Source: Paragordius varius
Lineage: Eukaryota; Nematomorpha
Length of the DNA: 64,000 bases
Assembly: GCA_964247055.1 (NCBI GenBank)
Contig: OZ176051.1
Coordinates: forward strand, 15,066,001 to 15,130,000
Reading direction: 5' to 3'
The notes beneath the pieces were generated by a model that did no database searches, was not told the DNA's origin, and saw nothing but the letters and a program-made list of their open reading frames with translations. Both the position numbers and the translations under genes were made by a program. This document shows, piece after piece, positions 24,477-34,915 of this stretch (positions are counted from its first letter, which is position 1; each line of letters starts with the position of its first letter).

Positions 24477-25600
24477 CACTAGACAACAAATTTTTCTGCC
24501 ATTCGAGTTTTTTGCATTTTTTGATATTTAATATCATTTTAACAGTAAATCTGAAATAAAAATTATAACTCGTTGGAAGAATTTTGTATAATTTGATTTT
24601 TTTGATTATGCGCCCTCTTTATCAAAATTTTACTAAAAATGTTTTTCATTAAAAATATACAAGTAATGCCCATTTGTAATATATCATTCGAAAGAATATT
24701 AAAAACTCTATAAAATGTATACTAATATGTATTACATCGACAGTTAATATTGGACACAAAGAGCGACAAACGCGCGAAGCGAGAGCATTTTTTTAATTAT
24801 TATATTTTTATAACTAATGGATGAAAATAGCTCAAACTTTGTTTAGATGGAGATGAATGTCCAAAAAGGATAACACAAGAAAGTTTTTTTTTATTTAAAC
24901 ATTTTTTATTGCTTTTATGTCACTCAAAACAGCCATTTTTAAGTTTTTTGTTTTTTTAAAATTACCATCTCATCAATATTAATTTATTTTCTTTACAAAG
25001 CTGATAATTTCGAAAATTTAAAGATAAAAACAAAGTTTAATGTATTTTTAATCTTTTAGAGCCATTATGTAATAAATTTACAGTTATAACTATGCATTTT
25101 AGTATCCACTAGGTAAAATATTTATGATAATAATAATTTTTATTAAAAAAGCAAACCAAAAGCTTTTCCATATATTTTTTTTTAAATTAAATACTAATAT
25201 AACCCTAATAATTATATTAAAATAATTTATATGATTTTCAAATTAGTTTGTCTGTGAAAGTTCTTGACTTATTTAAGGATTGAAAATTTTGACCATTTAA
25301 ATCCAAATAACTTTTACATCCGATGGATTTAAATGACCTACTACCATTTAAAAGATGCAGTTTTTTGCGCTCTTTCGAATGATATAAAATACATGGCTTC
25401 ATATCTAAAACTTTAAATTTTCGAAATTTCGAGTTTAATGTTATATCGGGGCCAAAAATTATCGATAAACTCTAATATAAAAAAATTCTTCCATGTAAGA
25501 CCAATTTTCTTTTCAGATATACTAATTATGTTTTTTAATGAAATAAATTTTAAATTTACAAGAATGGCAGTTAAAAAAAGTTAAAATTTGTTGTCTAGTG
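24477..25600. mobile_element. Inverted-repeat element with TAA target duplication (PIF/Harbinger-like)
   Basis: The left end, CACTAGACAACAAATTTT, is repeated exactly at the right end on the minus strand. Both arms then share CTGCCATTC and, further in, ATCTGAAA and TGGAAGAATTTT, giving inverted arms of about 120 bp. The flanking trinucleotide is TAA on both sides, matching the TWA preference of PIF/Harbinger elements. No coding frame is seen in 1.1 kb. It lies inside the minus-strand LINE. Confidence 0.75.
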
Positions 25601-26490
25601 TAATAGATGGTTATTGATAACGTCATCCTGGGCCGCTTTATTATCCCCCAACAATATGTAATGGCGGTGCAGACCCACATTCTTTTGACAGTCTATTACC
25701 AGCCTGCCATGAGAATGCAGACTAGTGCAGGGCCTGGGCCGTCGAAGCAGAAAATGAATCATAGAAAAATGTTTCCTTGAGTGCTTCTCATTAGCTGCCA
25801 GCCTAGAAAAATATCGTGAAGCAAACGTCTTCCTGTTGCGTTTCAAGCAATTCACATTGGCTTTGATCCATGCTCTGCGGCGACTCGTGTAACACTTATT
25901 CCGTATCGCTTAAGGAAATCGTTTAGTCCACTCAGATAACCAATCCTCGTAGACAGCACGCCTTTGCCTGTTTGGAAGTGAGTTCACCAAGCACTATGGT
26001 TCATTTAGATTTTGGACCTATTAAGGGGCGCGGAGGAATCCATGTCACCTGTAATTCAGCCCAGATCAAGAGATGATCGCTAATTAGATCGTTGTTGATC
26101 AAGCAACCAACATTCTTAATTATCGACACGTCTTTCTCTCGTACAATGACGAAATAAATTTGGGAAGGGCACACATTTATTGCAATTTTTGTGTACGTGT
26201 TGGCCATCCAGAAAAAAAGTGTTGCCAACAGTAGACCTCGGTCATCTCAAAAGGATGCAAGAAGTTTACCAGCCTTGGTGGAAGCAGTTATAGTGTGTTT
26301 TCCAATTGAACACAAAGATATGTTTGCTCCCACTGACCAAATATGAGACGATTTCGTGCCGGAACCGAATGTAGAATTAATTCTAAATCGTTCAAAAATT
26401 CAGCATACTCAGAGACATCATATGGGCCATGGGCACTAATAATATAGTGTTTAGTATTAATTTTTATTTGGAGCTCGGCCATATGAGAAT
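25601..26490 (-). mobile_element. LINE endonuclease region (minus), 5' part of the same element
   Basis: On the minus strand 26482-26288 has ISAHGPYD followed by EYAEFLNDLE, the N-terminal side of an APE-type endonuclease. 26228-26001 has SQIYFVIV and LINNDLISDHLLIW, the family's C-terminal S-D-H block. 25855-25601 has a RNRRKTFASRYF-like linker towards RT. Frames shift between the three pieces. It joins the RT region at 24470 once the inverted-repeat element at 24477-25600 is taken out. Confidence 0.75.
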
Positions 26491-26809
26491 GCGGTACCTA
26501 ATTAATAACCCGTCGCAGAATATTGCGCCTTTCCAAGAACCCAACTCCTCCAAACATATAATTTGCTTTGGTGATAAAGAGAGTGAAGTGCTGAATAAAT
26601 TTTCGGCGACCATCGAAGGTGCAGCGAGTTTCCTGAAGGTAAAGAAGTTAAAGGGAGTTATTTGTGAAAATCATTCTTACATCCGCCAATTTGTTATGAA
26701 TGCCAAAAACATTCCAACAGCCAAACTTGAGGAGATATGGGGTAGGCATATGAATACAGAAGCGGAGCAAATAATAAAATTAAATAGTTTGATATATGAT
26801 GCAATATAG
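26490..26809 (+). CDS. Unrecognised coding segment, probable 3' exon
   Basis: Open frame ending at 26809, with GC and codon use above its surroundings. It reads from about 26495: a NNPSQNIAPFQEPNSS start, HIICFGDKESEVLNKF, then EGAASFLKVKKLKGVIC and IPTAKLEEIWGRHMNTEAEQ to the end. The frame extends back to an ATG at 26429, but that part lies over antisense LINE endonuclease and is likely not coding. A CAG at about 26517-26519 could be a splice acceptor. Family not recognised; either the end of a host gene cut by the LINE or cargo at the LINE's 5' flank. Confidence 0.4.
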
Positions 26810-27565
26810 TTGATTCAGTAAAAGACGTGATCAACTCATAAACAAGTGTTGAGTTGTGGTAACATTTTTTTAATTATCAAGTAATAAATTTTCGGATTGT
26901 TTTAATGGCCATGTGACACCTTATTTTACATTATTTTCTAAGTTACTTCAGTGATAATAATATATATTATATTTTTTTAAAATCAAGTCATAACAGAAAA
27001 TATTGATGGAAAAATATCGTCACCTCGAGGAGCATAAATATCGATTGATTTTTTATTAAATAAACTTATAATCATGATGTACTGTCAATTAACAAATTGT
27101 GTGATATAATTATTTTTATTCAGATACAAGAGTCTATATGCCTTAGTGCCCTTTTGACGAATCTGCTAATTTGAATAGATTTGATCGAGTATTTAAAGAA
27201 GCTGAGGCAATGTCGACTTTACTTTAACGCGTTTATAAGGGATGTTATTTGGGATTTTCAGGCTCTGTATATAGTGTAATTAAAACACATGTTTTTGTGA
27301 CGTGTAATGATGTTATTAATAAATGAGATAGAGATTTGTATGCGTAAACTTTTGATAAAATGATTATAAAAAATAAGCTTTGGACTTGGTGATTTGGATA
27401 TCAAAGAAAAAAATTGACAATTTATTGAATTTTAAACAAAAGTTAGTGAATAAGAGTTAACCTATATTAACCAAAATACAATTAATTTCATTATTTTTAT
27501 CGCATTCATAGTTAATATGATTATTTATATTTAAAATGTTTCTACGTTTCTTAAATATTAACAAA
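26810..27565. other. Intergenic, nothing recognised
   Basis: AT-rich sequence with no supported gene or repeat on either strand. Confidence 0.5.
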
Positions 27566-27795
27566 AAAGGTATAAAACCTTTATATTATATCAATTTTAT
27601 TTAACTTGGTAGAATTGCTACCAGATCGAATAGTTTGTAATTTTTTTAGCGTAATAACTGTCGAGCAAGTTGTTTTGAATAAATGCAAATATTGACATTT
27701 TCTACAAAAATAGCGTATCACGCAGTTTAATGTAATGATTTTGCCAAAATATATAAAATTAGGGTTTGGTTGTAAAAATTTAAAGATTTTTTTTT
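27566..27795 (+). repeat. Upstream-region duplicate, copy 1
   Basis: It matches 28626-28680 and 28872-29020 in the same order and direction: GGTATAAAAC-TTTATATTATATC, then AACTGTCGAGCAAGTTGTTT, TGCAAATATT, TATCACGCA and TGATTTTGCCAAAATATAT. Copy 2 ends about 140 bp before the gene at 29157, but nothing gene-like follows copy 1. Confidence 0.75.
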
Positions 27796-28625
27796 CGTAT
27801 AAAATAAAAAATAGGCTGGACAAGTTTATCAATTTTGGGATTTTAATTCGGCTGAATTGAATGAATTTGGAATACTACAAGTAGTTTAACCCAAAAATAA
27901 ATTAAAATATAAAATTTTCGATATAAGAAGTTCTGGTTCTCATCCTTGAAAAAAATCTCAATAAATTAAAATATTTAATATTTTTTTGTGGTACCTGTTA
28001 TTTAAGATACAGTTAGGAGAGCTATTATTAATGATTTTGATATTTTTAAAACTTGACATTTTTGGGGTAGTTATCTATCCCATTGTGATTTAATAGTGAA
28101 GGCCAAAATAAAAATATGCTTTCTTTAGCCTTGTAAGCACATGATACATTTTTTTTCAAAAATAAAATTGTAAAAATATTTATCTAAAACCTTTCGCCAC
28201 TTTTTTTTCTTTTATTTTTCTAAATGCTAATACAAGGGAAATAAATGCATATCTCGGAAGATACTAAAAATATTTAACGGGAATCATAAGTATCAAAAGC
28301 TACAATATAAATCCATTTGATATTGACGGTAAAGTTGGATGAAATTTAAATATTCTGATAGAAAAATATCATAATTTTTACAGTGCTTTTGAGTTTGGCC
28401 CTCACATGTTATTAAGAAGTTATATCCACTTTAATGGATCACACAGATATTATTTTAATTTATTTTTTTTATATAAAAGCCAATTAAACTCATTTCATAA
28501 TAAACAGATCTTAGATTATTCCATTTACAAAACAATTAATTAAATTTTAATTTTTTGATGTGAGATTCAGTCCCACATTTTACCGCTAAAATAGGCCATA
28601 ACAAAAATGATCTAATAATATCCCG

Positions 28626-29020
28626 ATCAGGTATAAAACATTTATATTATATCAATTTTATCTATGTTGGTAAAATTCTAAATACAGCAAAGGGAAAACG
28701 CAATTTATTCCGTTTCATGCTTTTTTTAAAATTATTTATAATTATAGGGTTAATTTCTTTTTTATGATATATCAAAATGTTAAAAATTATGTTTATTTTG
28801 TTATATACTATATATCAATCGGGCTTAAACCAGAAGTGTAAGTTTAGCTAGATAGATTGGCATAATTTATTTTACTGCAGTAACTGTCGAGCAAGTTGTT
28901 TTGATTTAATGCAAATATTTACATTTTCTGCAAAACTAACGTATCACGCACGAGTTTTATGTTATGATTTTGCCAAAATATATAAAAATTAGGCTTTGGT
29001 CCAAAAAATTTAAAAATATT
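28626..29020 (+). repeat. Upstream-region duplicate, copy 2
   Basis: Second copy of the 27566-27795 sequence, carrying about 190 bp of extra sequence in the middle (28681-28871). It lies directly upstream of the promoter of the gene at 29157, so it may be part of its control region or a relic of a tandem gene duplication. Confidence 0.7.
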
Positions 29021-29111
29021 TATTTAGTACCCAGTAATATCGTTATACATTGCCAAATTTAAATAATATTTACTTAATCTCTTTTAATACTATAGGCATT
29101 TTTATTCTCTA

Positions 29112-29119
29112 TATAAGAC
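29112..29119 (+). promoter_or_regulatory. TATA box of the secreted-protein gene
   Basis: TATATAAG, 38 bp before the ATG at 29157. Spacing allows a very short 5' leader. Inferred from position. Confidence 0.5.
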
Positions 29120-29156
29120 ACCCAAAAATTATATCAAGGCTATTAATTTTTTTGCA

Positions 29157-31846
29157 ATGATACCACTATCAATTTTATTCCTATTTGGGTTCTGCGGTGT
29201 ATTAGCTCAAACTCAACCAAAGCCAAAAGATATATGGGTTAGATTTGGTGACGAATATTATTATGAACTTCTTGATGTATACAAAGGGAGAGCTAACATA
29301 ACTGTCAATTTTGCGTACAAAACATTTTCCTACCGTAATGTCAATTATAGTCAATTTCTTGATAAAGAGATCGCACCTAAATTGAATTTAGTGGATGGCC
29401 CTTATTCAGTACTGAAAAATGGCGTGACAGTTAGCCGTGGACAAATTTTTATTGAAGGTATATTCCTTATTAATAAGATACTCTTGTGCAATTGTTTTTT
29501 TGTATGATAGAGGCTACTTGTATGTTTCAATAAATATTAAATCCTTAAATTATGATTTGTAATTGCATATACTTTATGCTTTTGGTTATATATCATTGAA
29601 TAACAAAACAGTACATGTGATATTGTTACACGCTCTGTAAAGATTATTTTCTCAATTTAACCTTATCAATTGATATTTTATCTCCTATATTAAATTGTAA
29701 TTTTTCGATATATAGAACATACAGATATCATAGAGGTATCTCCGAATCAGATCAAAAAGTGTGAATTTGATATAGCTGAATTTTGGCAACCACTAAAAAA
29801 TTCTAAAACACCCCCTACCATTCAAATAACTACCAAATATGGAAAACGAGTGCCCTTCCAAGTGTCAAACAAAACGAAATTAATTTTTAATATACCTGGT
29901 AAATGTGATTATGCTGGAAGTTTGATTATTACCATAGATGGAAAAAAACTTGAAAACTATATTATAGTCTCCTACCCTTTGACGGAATACAGGAGCTACA
30001 ATGGGCGATTTATATTTGAGGAAGATTGTTCTGATTTGTTTAATGACCCAAATTTAGCAAAAAAGTGTCGATTAAACCTCTATAGTTTCAATCGAATTTC
30101 TGAAGTATCTAACGGGTCAATCCGGGCTAATATAACAGCGGTCCCTGATGAGACTTTAGTCCTTTTCGTGAATGGTTATACTTATAGAACTTGGGAAACT
30201 AAATTTGTTGGTATTTCATCATTTATAATTAATATTTTTATATAAATATATTTAACTTTAAGTGTCATGACTGTATATCCTGGTAGGTGAATATTAAAGT
30301 TTACAAAAGTCCTTATGCCATTGTTTTTATTTATCTCATATGCAAGGAAAATGACTCCAAACTATATATATATATTTAATGTAGGAACGTGGGACAAAGC
30401 TGGAAACTTTAAATATACCCCTAAAAGTTTAAGTAAGTTCTATTACTATTAATATTTTCTATGACAAATATATATTATAGAAATAATACATCATTCCTAT
30501 TTGTAAATATAACATTGTGTAAAAAATCAGATATTCCGACCTTTCATTAAAATATTTTGCTTTTATCACACATGCTAAACCATAAATTTAAACAGTACTT
30601 AAGATATTAATAATTAATATTAAATCGAAAATTCCTTGTCAAGTCAATTCCATATAGCGGATTCTTGCTTAAAAACTTAGAAGTGGTGTAATACCGTAAA
30701 ACAAACGCTCCTTAAATTTTACAAACACGTTAAATTTATTGAATATTAGCAACAAGCGTGCGGAAATACTATCAATGTGAAAATACAGTTAGTTTTTCAA
30801 CACTTGGATGGAATGTGAAAGATGTTGAGCTTCTCGGCCCTTCTTATGAATATTTGAACAAATTTAAGACGTCCATGGACAAAAATCAATTGATACTAAG
30901 TGTTCCGGGAACACAAATATCCAAATACGACAAAATATATCTAAAAAAATTGGATTCTCTTCATGAAATCAAATTGGTAGCTCAAGAGTGCAAAACTATT
31001 TCCAAAAGTATTATTTTTATTAAAATATATATTAAATTATAAATGATATAAGAGAATTGACTTTAACCTTTAAATTTTTATATATAAATGCAACATAATT
31101 ATTAAAATAAAAATTTATTTTTATTTAATGTTTAATATAGGGTATTTATTAATTAACCTAGAAGAATATATAATTGGCTATGAGTAGAAAAAAACGAAAC
31201 TCAATTGCTTTTCTAATGTAACTATTATATTAAAATTTTTATAGATAGTTGTCGGATAACACACAATTTTCCAGGGTTAAGTTTTATAGAGAATCTCATA
31301 CGATTTTTCATAAAATTTAATTTACCTAAATAAAATAGTATTTTAATAATTCTTTGGAACATTTAAAGCTAGATTGAGAAAATGTAGTTTGGTGGAAATT
31401 ACCTGATATTCACCTGCTTAATAATAATAAACAAAGTACAGAATGAGTCAAAACACATAGCCCTTTAAATATTCTCACACACATAAAAGATTCTTAGTTT
31501 ATTTTAGTTACTGATGACTAGAATTACTACAATTTGATTTTTTGCATAAAATTGATCGTAATATATTTTATAAGCCACCTCAATGCATTTTTTTTTTAAT
31601 GTGTAATATTTTTCTTTTATCGATATATTAGATATTAGATGGAATAATGCAAGGACGTGGGATCAAATCAAGTCACACCTCTTACCAAACCAATATTCCA
31701 CGGAAGTAACTGTCCATGCCAAGAATCAGTCTCGTTACACAATCGAATGCAGAGCGAATTCTTGTAGAAAATTGCTTCTTTCGGTCGGAGATCAACTCGC
31801 TATTATTAATAATCAATTAAAACTATTAATAACACAAAATATCTAA
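29157..31846 (+). CDS. Secreted glycoprotein of unknown family, five exons
   Basis: Exons 29157-29457, 29716-30210, 30385-30432, 30750-31007 and 31632-31846. All four junctions are GT-AG and all in phase 1, and the joined frame is open for 438 residues. Residues 1-18 are a signal peptide (PLSILFLFGFCGVLAQ), and there is no later membrane segment, so the protein is probably exported. Several N-x-S/T sites (NIT, NYS, NGS, NKT) and paired cysteines fit an extracellular fold; the repeated pattern of roughly 100-residue beta-rich blocks suggests immunoglobulin- or FN3-like modules, but I cannot assign a family. The 48-bp exon 3 is very small. It has a TATA box just upstream and a duplicated upstream region. 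The gene structure is well supported; function unknown. Confidence 0.8.
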
Positions 31847-33140
31847 ATCAATTTCATTTTCCAATGATTTATTAAAGTTAGTTATTTTCCACAAATATTA
31901 AATAAATATTTAAAACAATTATTTAATTCTCATTTTGGAAGATTTTGAATAGCCAAAACAGAAGTAATTGAAACCTCATAATCTTAACGCTAGGATCTCG
32001 ATATTTATAATCCATTTGTCTCTACCAGCAATGTTCTACACGCGTACTTCGGCAGTAATTCGCTGCCAGCAATTATAAATATGAAAATTCAACATTTTAA
32101 TATATCATTTAAATTGAATTAATTTTTTTTTGAAATATTTAAGTGTTCGTGTCTTAGATCTGCACCAGATTTTGTATGTATTGCTTCATATTTTTAAGCT
32201 AAAATATTTATTACATTAGAGTGTATATAATTTTATGAGTTCTTTTAAGTGGCTCGTCGTTTTTAAAACATTAAAGCATATTAAGGAAGGCATTTTATAT
32301 TTAAGCCGTAGAAATGGGGCGCACTGAGGAACCAGGATTCTGCCCACGAAAAGCTCTTTTACATTTTGTAAATAATTTTTTAATTGTGAGCTCTCAAAGT
32401 CCAAAGTTTTTTGTTCTTTTAAAATGGGCTAGTTCTTTTAAAATAAACAAAATTTGGGGATAGCAATACATAATTAATTTTGATAGCACCTAAATTTTTT
32501 TTAAAAAATCATACTTTTTCAAATTGATTTTTTGCTAAATTTTGTTAAAGTGCTCATACTATTTTGAGGCAAATGGAAACGGTATGAATTCGAATATGCT
32601 GAACACTTCTATCAACTGGGATGGATTAACAATTTTTTACCTTTATGCTTTTTTGCCCTAGGTATACATTATAATGTAGTTTTATATCCCAGAGCTTAAT
32701 TTTGCGAATAAACTAAGTTAAAGTTATTTTAGTTAAAATAATTAACACACATTCCTCTTATGTGATGAAAAAAACTTATATCTTTTATTTGACTTCTAGA
32801 GTCTGAAAACTCCAAAACACGATTGAAACAAACAGCTGAAATTAATATAATATATTAAATTTTTTCTAGTAAAATGTGATTTGAAAGCTTTTTAAATTAT
32901 ATACAATTTTACCATAGCAATCATTTGCCTGATTAGCGATTTAAAATTAATATAAAAAATGGCACCAAAAATGTTTGAGATAAAGATTTTTTACAAATTG
33001 CATTTTTAAAAAATTTTTTGTACAACGCGCCCAAAAGACTAGAACATAAAAGTCAATTCAGCTTAATACGTTAATTTTTTAAGTAGTAGACACCACACTA
33101 AAAAAGCTCAGCCCTCAAACAAAAATATAAATGGTCGTTT
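31847..33140. other. Intergenic with a dispersed repeat fragment
   Basis: No gene is supported. About 32490-32640 resembles the repeat at 1500-1640 (CATACTTTTT..TTTTGCTAAATTT, then GGCAAATGGAAACGG). A short minus-strand open frame at 32216-32404 has no support. Confidence 0.45.
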
Positions 33141-33149
33141 GAAAACAGT

Positions 33150-34804
33150 GTTAAACATTTTTCTGCTACCAAAAACAATGCCTTCAGGGTCTGATTAATG
33201 ATCGTGAAAATTTAGATAAAAAATTCATATCTACAAGCAAAGCGTTAGGCGCAAAAATACTGCGTCGTTTAAAAAATACCCAGGCTATCGATTTTGGCAA
33301 CAATATAGAGAAAAAAACCAAGTCAAAAGTCTACAAATGGGCAAAGAGTTTACCTGAGTGCAATGAACAAAAGTATTCAGAAGTACACGCATATCCAATG
33401 CGATCAGCTTTAATCCGCAACTCGTTAATGAAAGCTTTCATGACTATTTTAAAGAGTCGCTAAACCATTCTATTAAAGTAGTTAACGACACTAACTCACT
33501 ATCTTTCCAGGTTGTGCAGGGTTTATAACCCTAAACGACATAGTAAAACCTCTATCCAAACTAAAAAACAAAAGAACACCCGGCTTATGCGAACGTATCT
33601 GTCGACTTAATTAAATGCATTGACCCGGCCATAATATGTCCTAATCTCTCCTATATGTTTAATAATATACTCAAAACAGACAAGATCCCTGATGAATGGA
33701 GATAGTTATATAATTCCAATTTACAAAGGGAAAGGCGATCCATGTCAACGCATACAGGTCTATCAAAATTCTAAAACATTCATTGAAAATATAAGAATAT
33801 GATTTTGCTCGGCAAACTTAAAAATAAACTACACACAAACGATATGCCAATAGGTTTTATCAATAATAAAATACAATAGATGCTATATTTATATTAAAAC
33901 AGTTACAATCGGCACATTCCATTTAATATCCACTTCATTAGCCTTTGTTGACCTAGAGAAGGCTTTTGATAGTGTAAAAACACTAATACCATGGGCTTTA
34001 AGGACGAATGGGCGCGAAGAATGGATCAAACAGGCAATTATGGATCTCTACCACAATAGTTATACCAAGATAAAAACTGCCTATGGCTTTACTCAAAATT
34101 TTTTATCGATTCCGGCTTGCATCGAGGCTCCATTACGAGCCCTATACTTTTCAATGTAATTCTAGATAAAATTACAGGCGTCATTAGGACAGGGTTACCG
34201 TGGCAGATCTTGTTCGCTGACGATTCTTTACTTACTTCCACCCAAGAAGACCTTGTATTTGAAAATTCAGAAATCTACTCTTGAAATTGGTATTGAAATA
34301 AATATTAGCAGAACTAAATTATGACACACTATTGATAAAAAACAAAGTACGCCTGTAGTGTTTGTAGAAAAGATATCAAATTTAACTCCTTAATGTGCTT
34401 TGGTTATCCCACCCTTGTTCCACAATTCCTATGTAAACCATGTAATGAGTTAACACCGATTCAAAGTACAAAACCATTTATTTGCAACCTACATGCAATT
34501 AAAACAGTAGATTCCTTGATATACCTCGGCGACGTTATTACCACTAAAGGAGGTATAGTTAATGGAATAAAACACCGATCCAACCAAGATTGGAAAAAAT
34601 ACCATTAAATCAAGCATAACAACAAATTAATAAACATTACAAAGCAAAAATATACACTACAGCGAACGGCTAGCCCTTACATACGGCGCAGAAACATGGC
34701 CATTAACTAAAACTAATAAAAATAAAATTTTACGAACAGAAATTAAATCCTCAAGACAATTTTGCATTAAACTCATCCAAAAATTTCAATAATAATTTTG
34801 ACGC
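33150..34804 (+). mobile_element. LINE (outer element of the nest), RT part
   Basis: Decayed non-LTR element, plus strand. Recognisable blocks: WRXXYIIPIYKGKGDP-like (about 33700), VDLEKAFDSVKT (about 33950, catalytic block A), a GLHRGSITSPILFN-like block (about 34120-34150), FADD-like (about 34215), then a cysteine-bearing C-x2-C...C-x2-C segment (about 34360-34440) followed by VDSLIYLGDVITTKGG and LTYGAETWPL (about 34680). A cysteine motif between RT and YLGD is known from some animal LINEs. It is cut at 34804 by the Ty3/gypsy insertion and continues at 41659. Many stops; inactive. Confidence 0.75.
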
Positions 34805-34908
34805 TGTGGTGACTCGGGAAACCGTAAAACAATAATATTTATAAATGTATTCAAACCTAATATATACATTTGTTATTCTAAAGCTAACTGATGTATTCAA
34901 ATCTATCA
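34805..34908 (-). repeat. 3' LTR of the Ty3/gypsy element
   Basis: The left edge of the element on this strand. It begins TGTGGTGACTCGGGAAAC and ends GATGTATTCAAATCTATCA, the inverted forms of the LTR end and start seen at 12970-13217. It is shorter than the other LTR copies. Confidence 0.8.
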
Positions 34909-34915
34909 TATCTTC

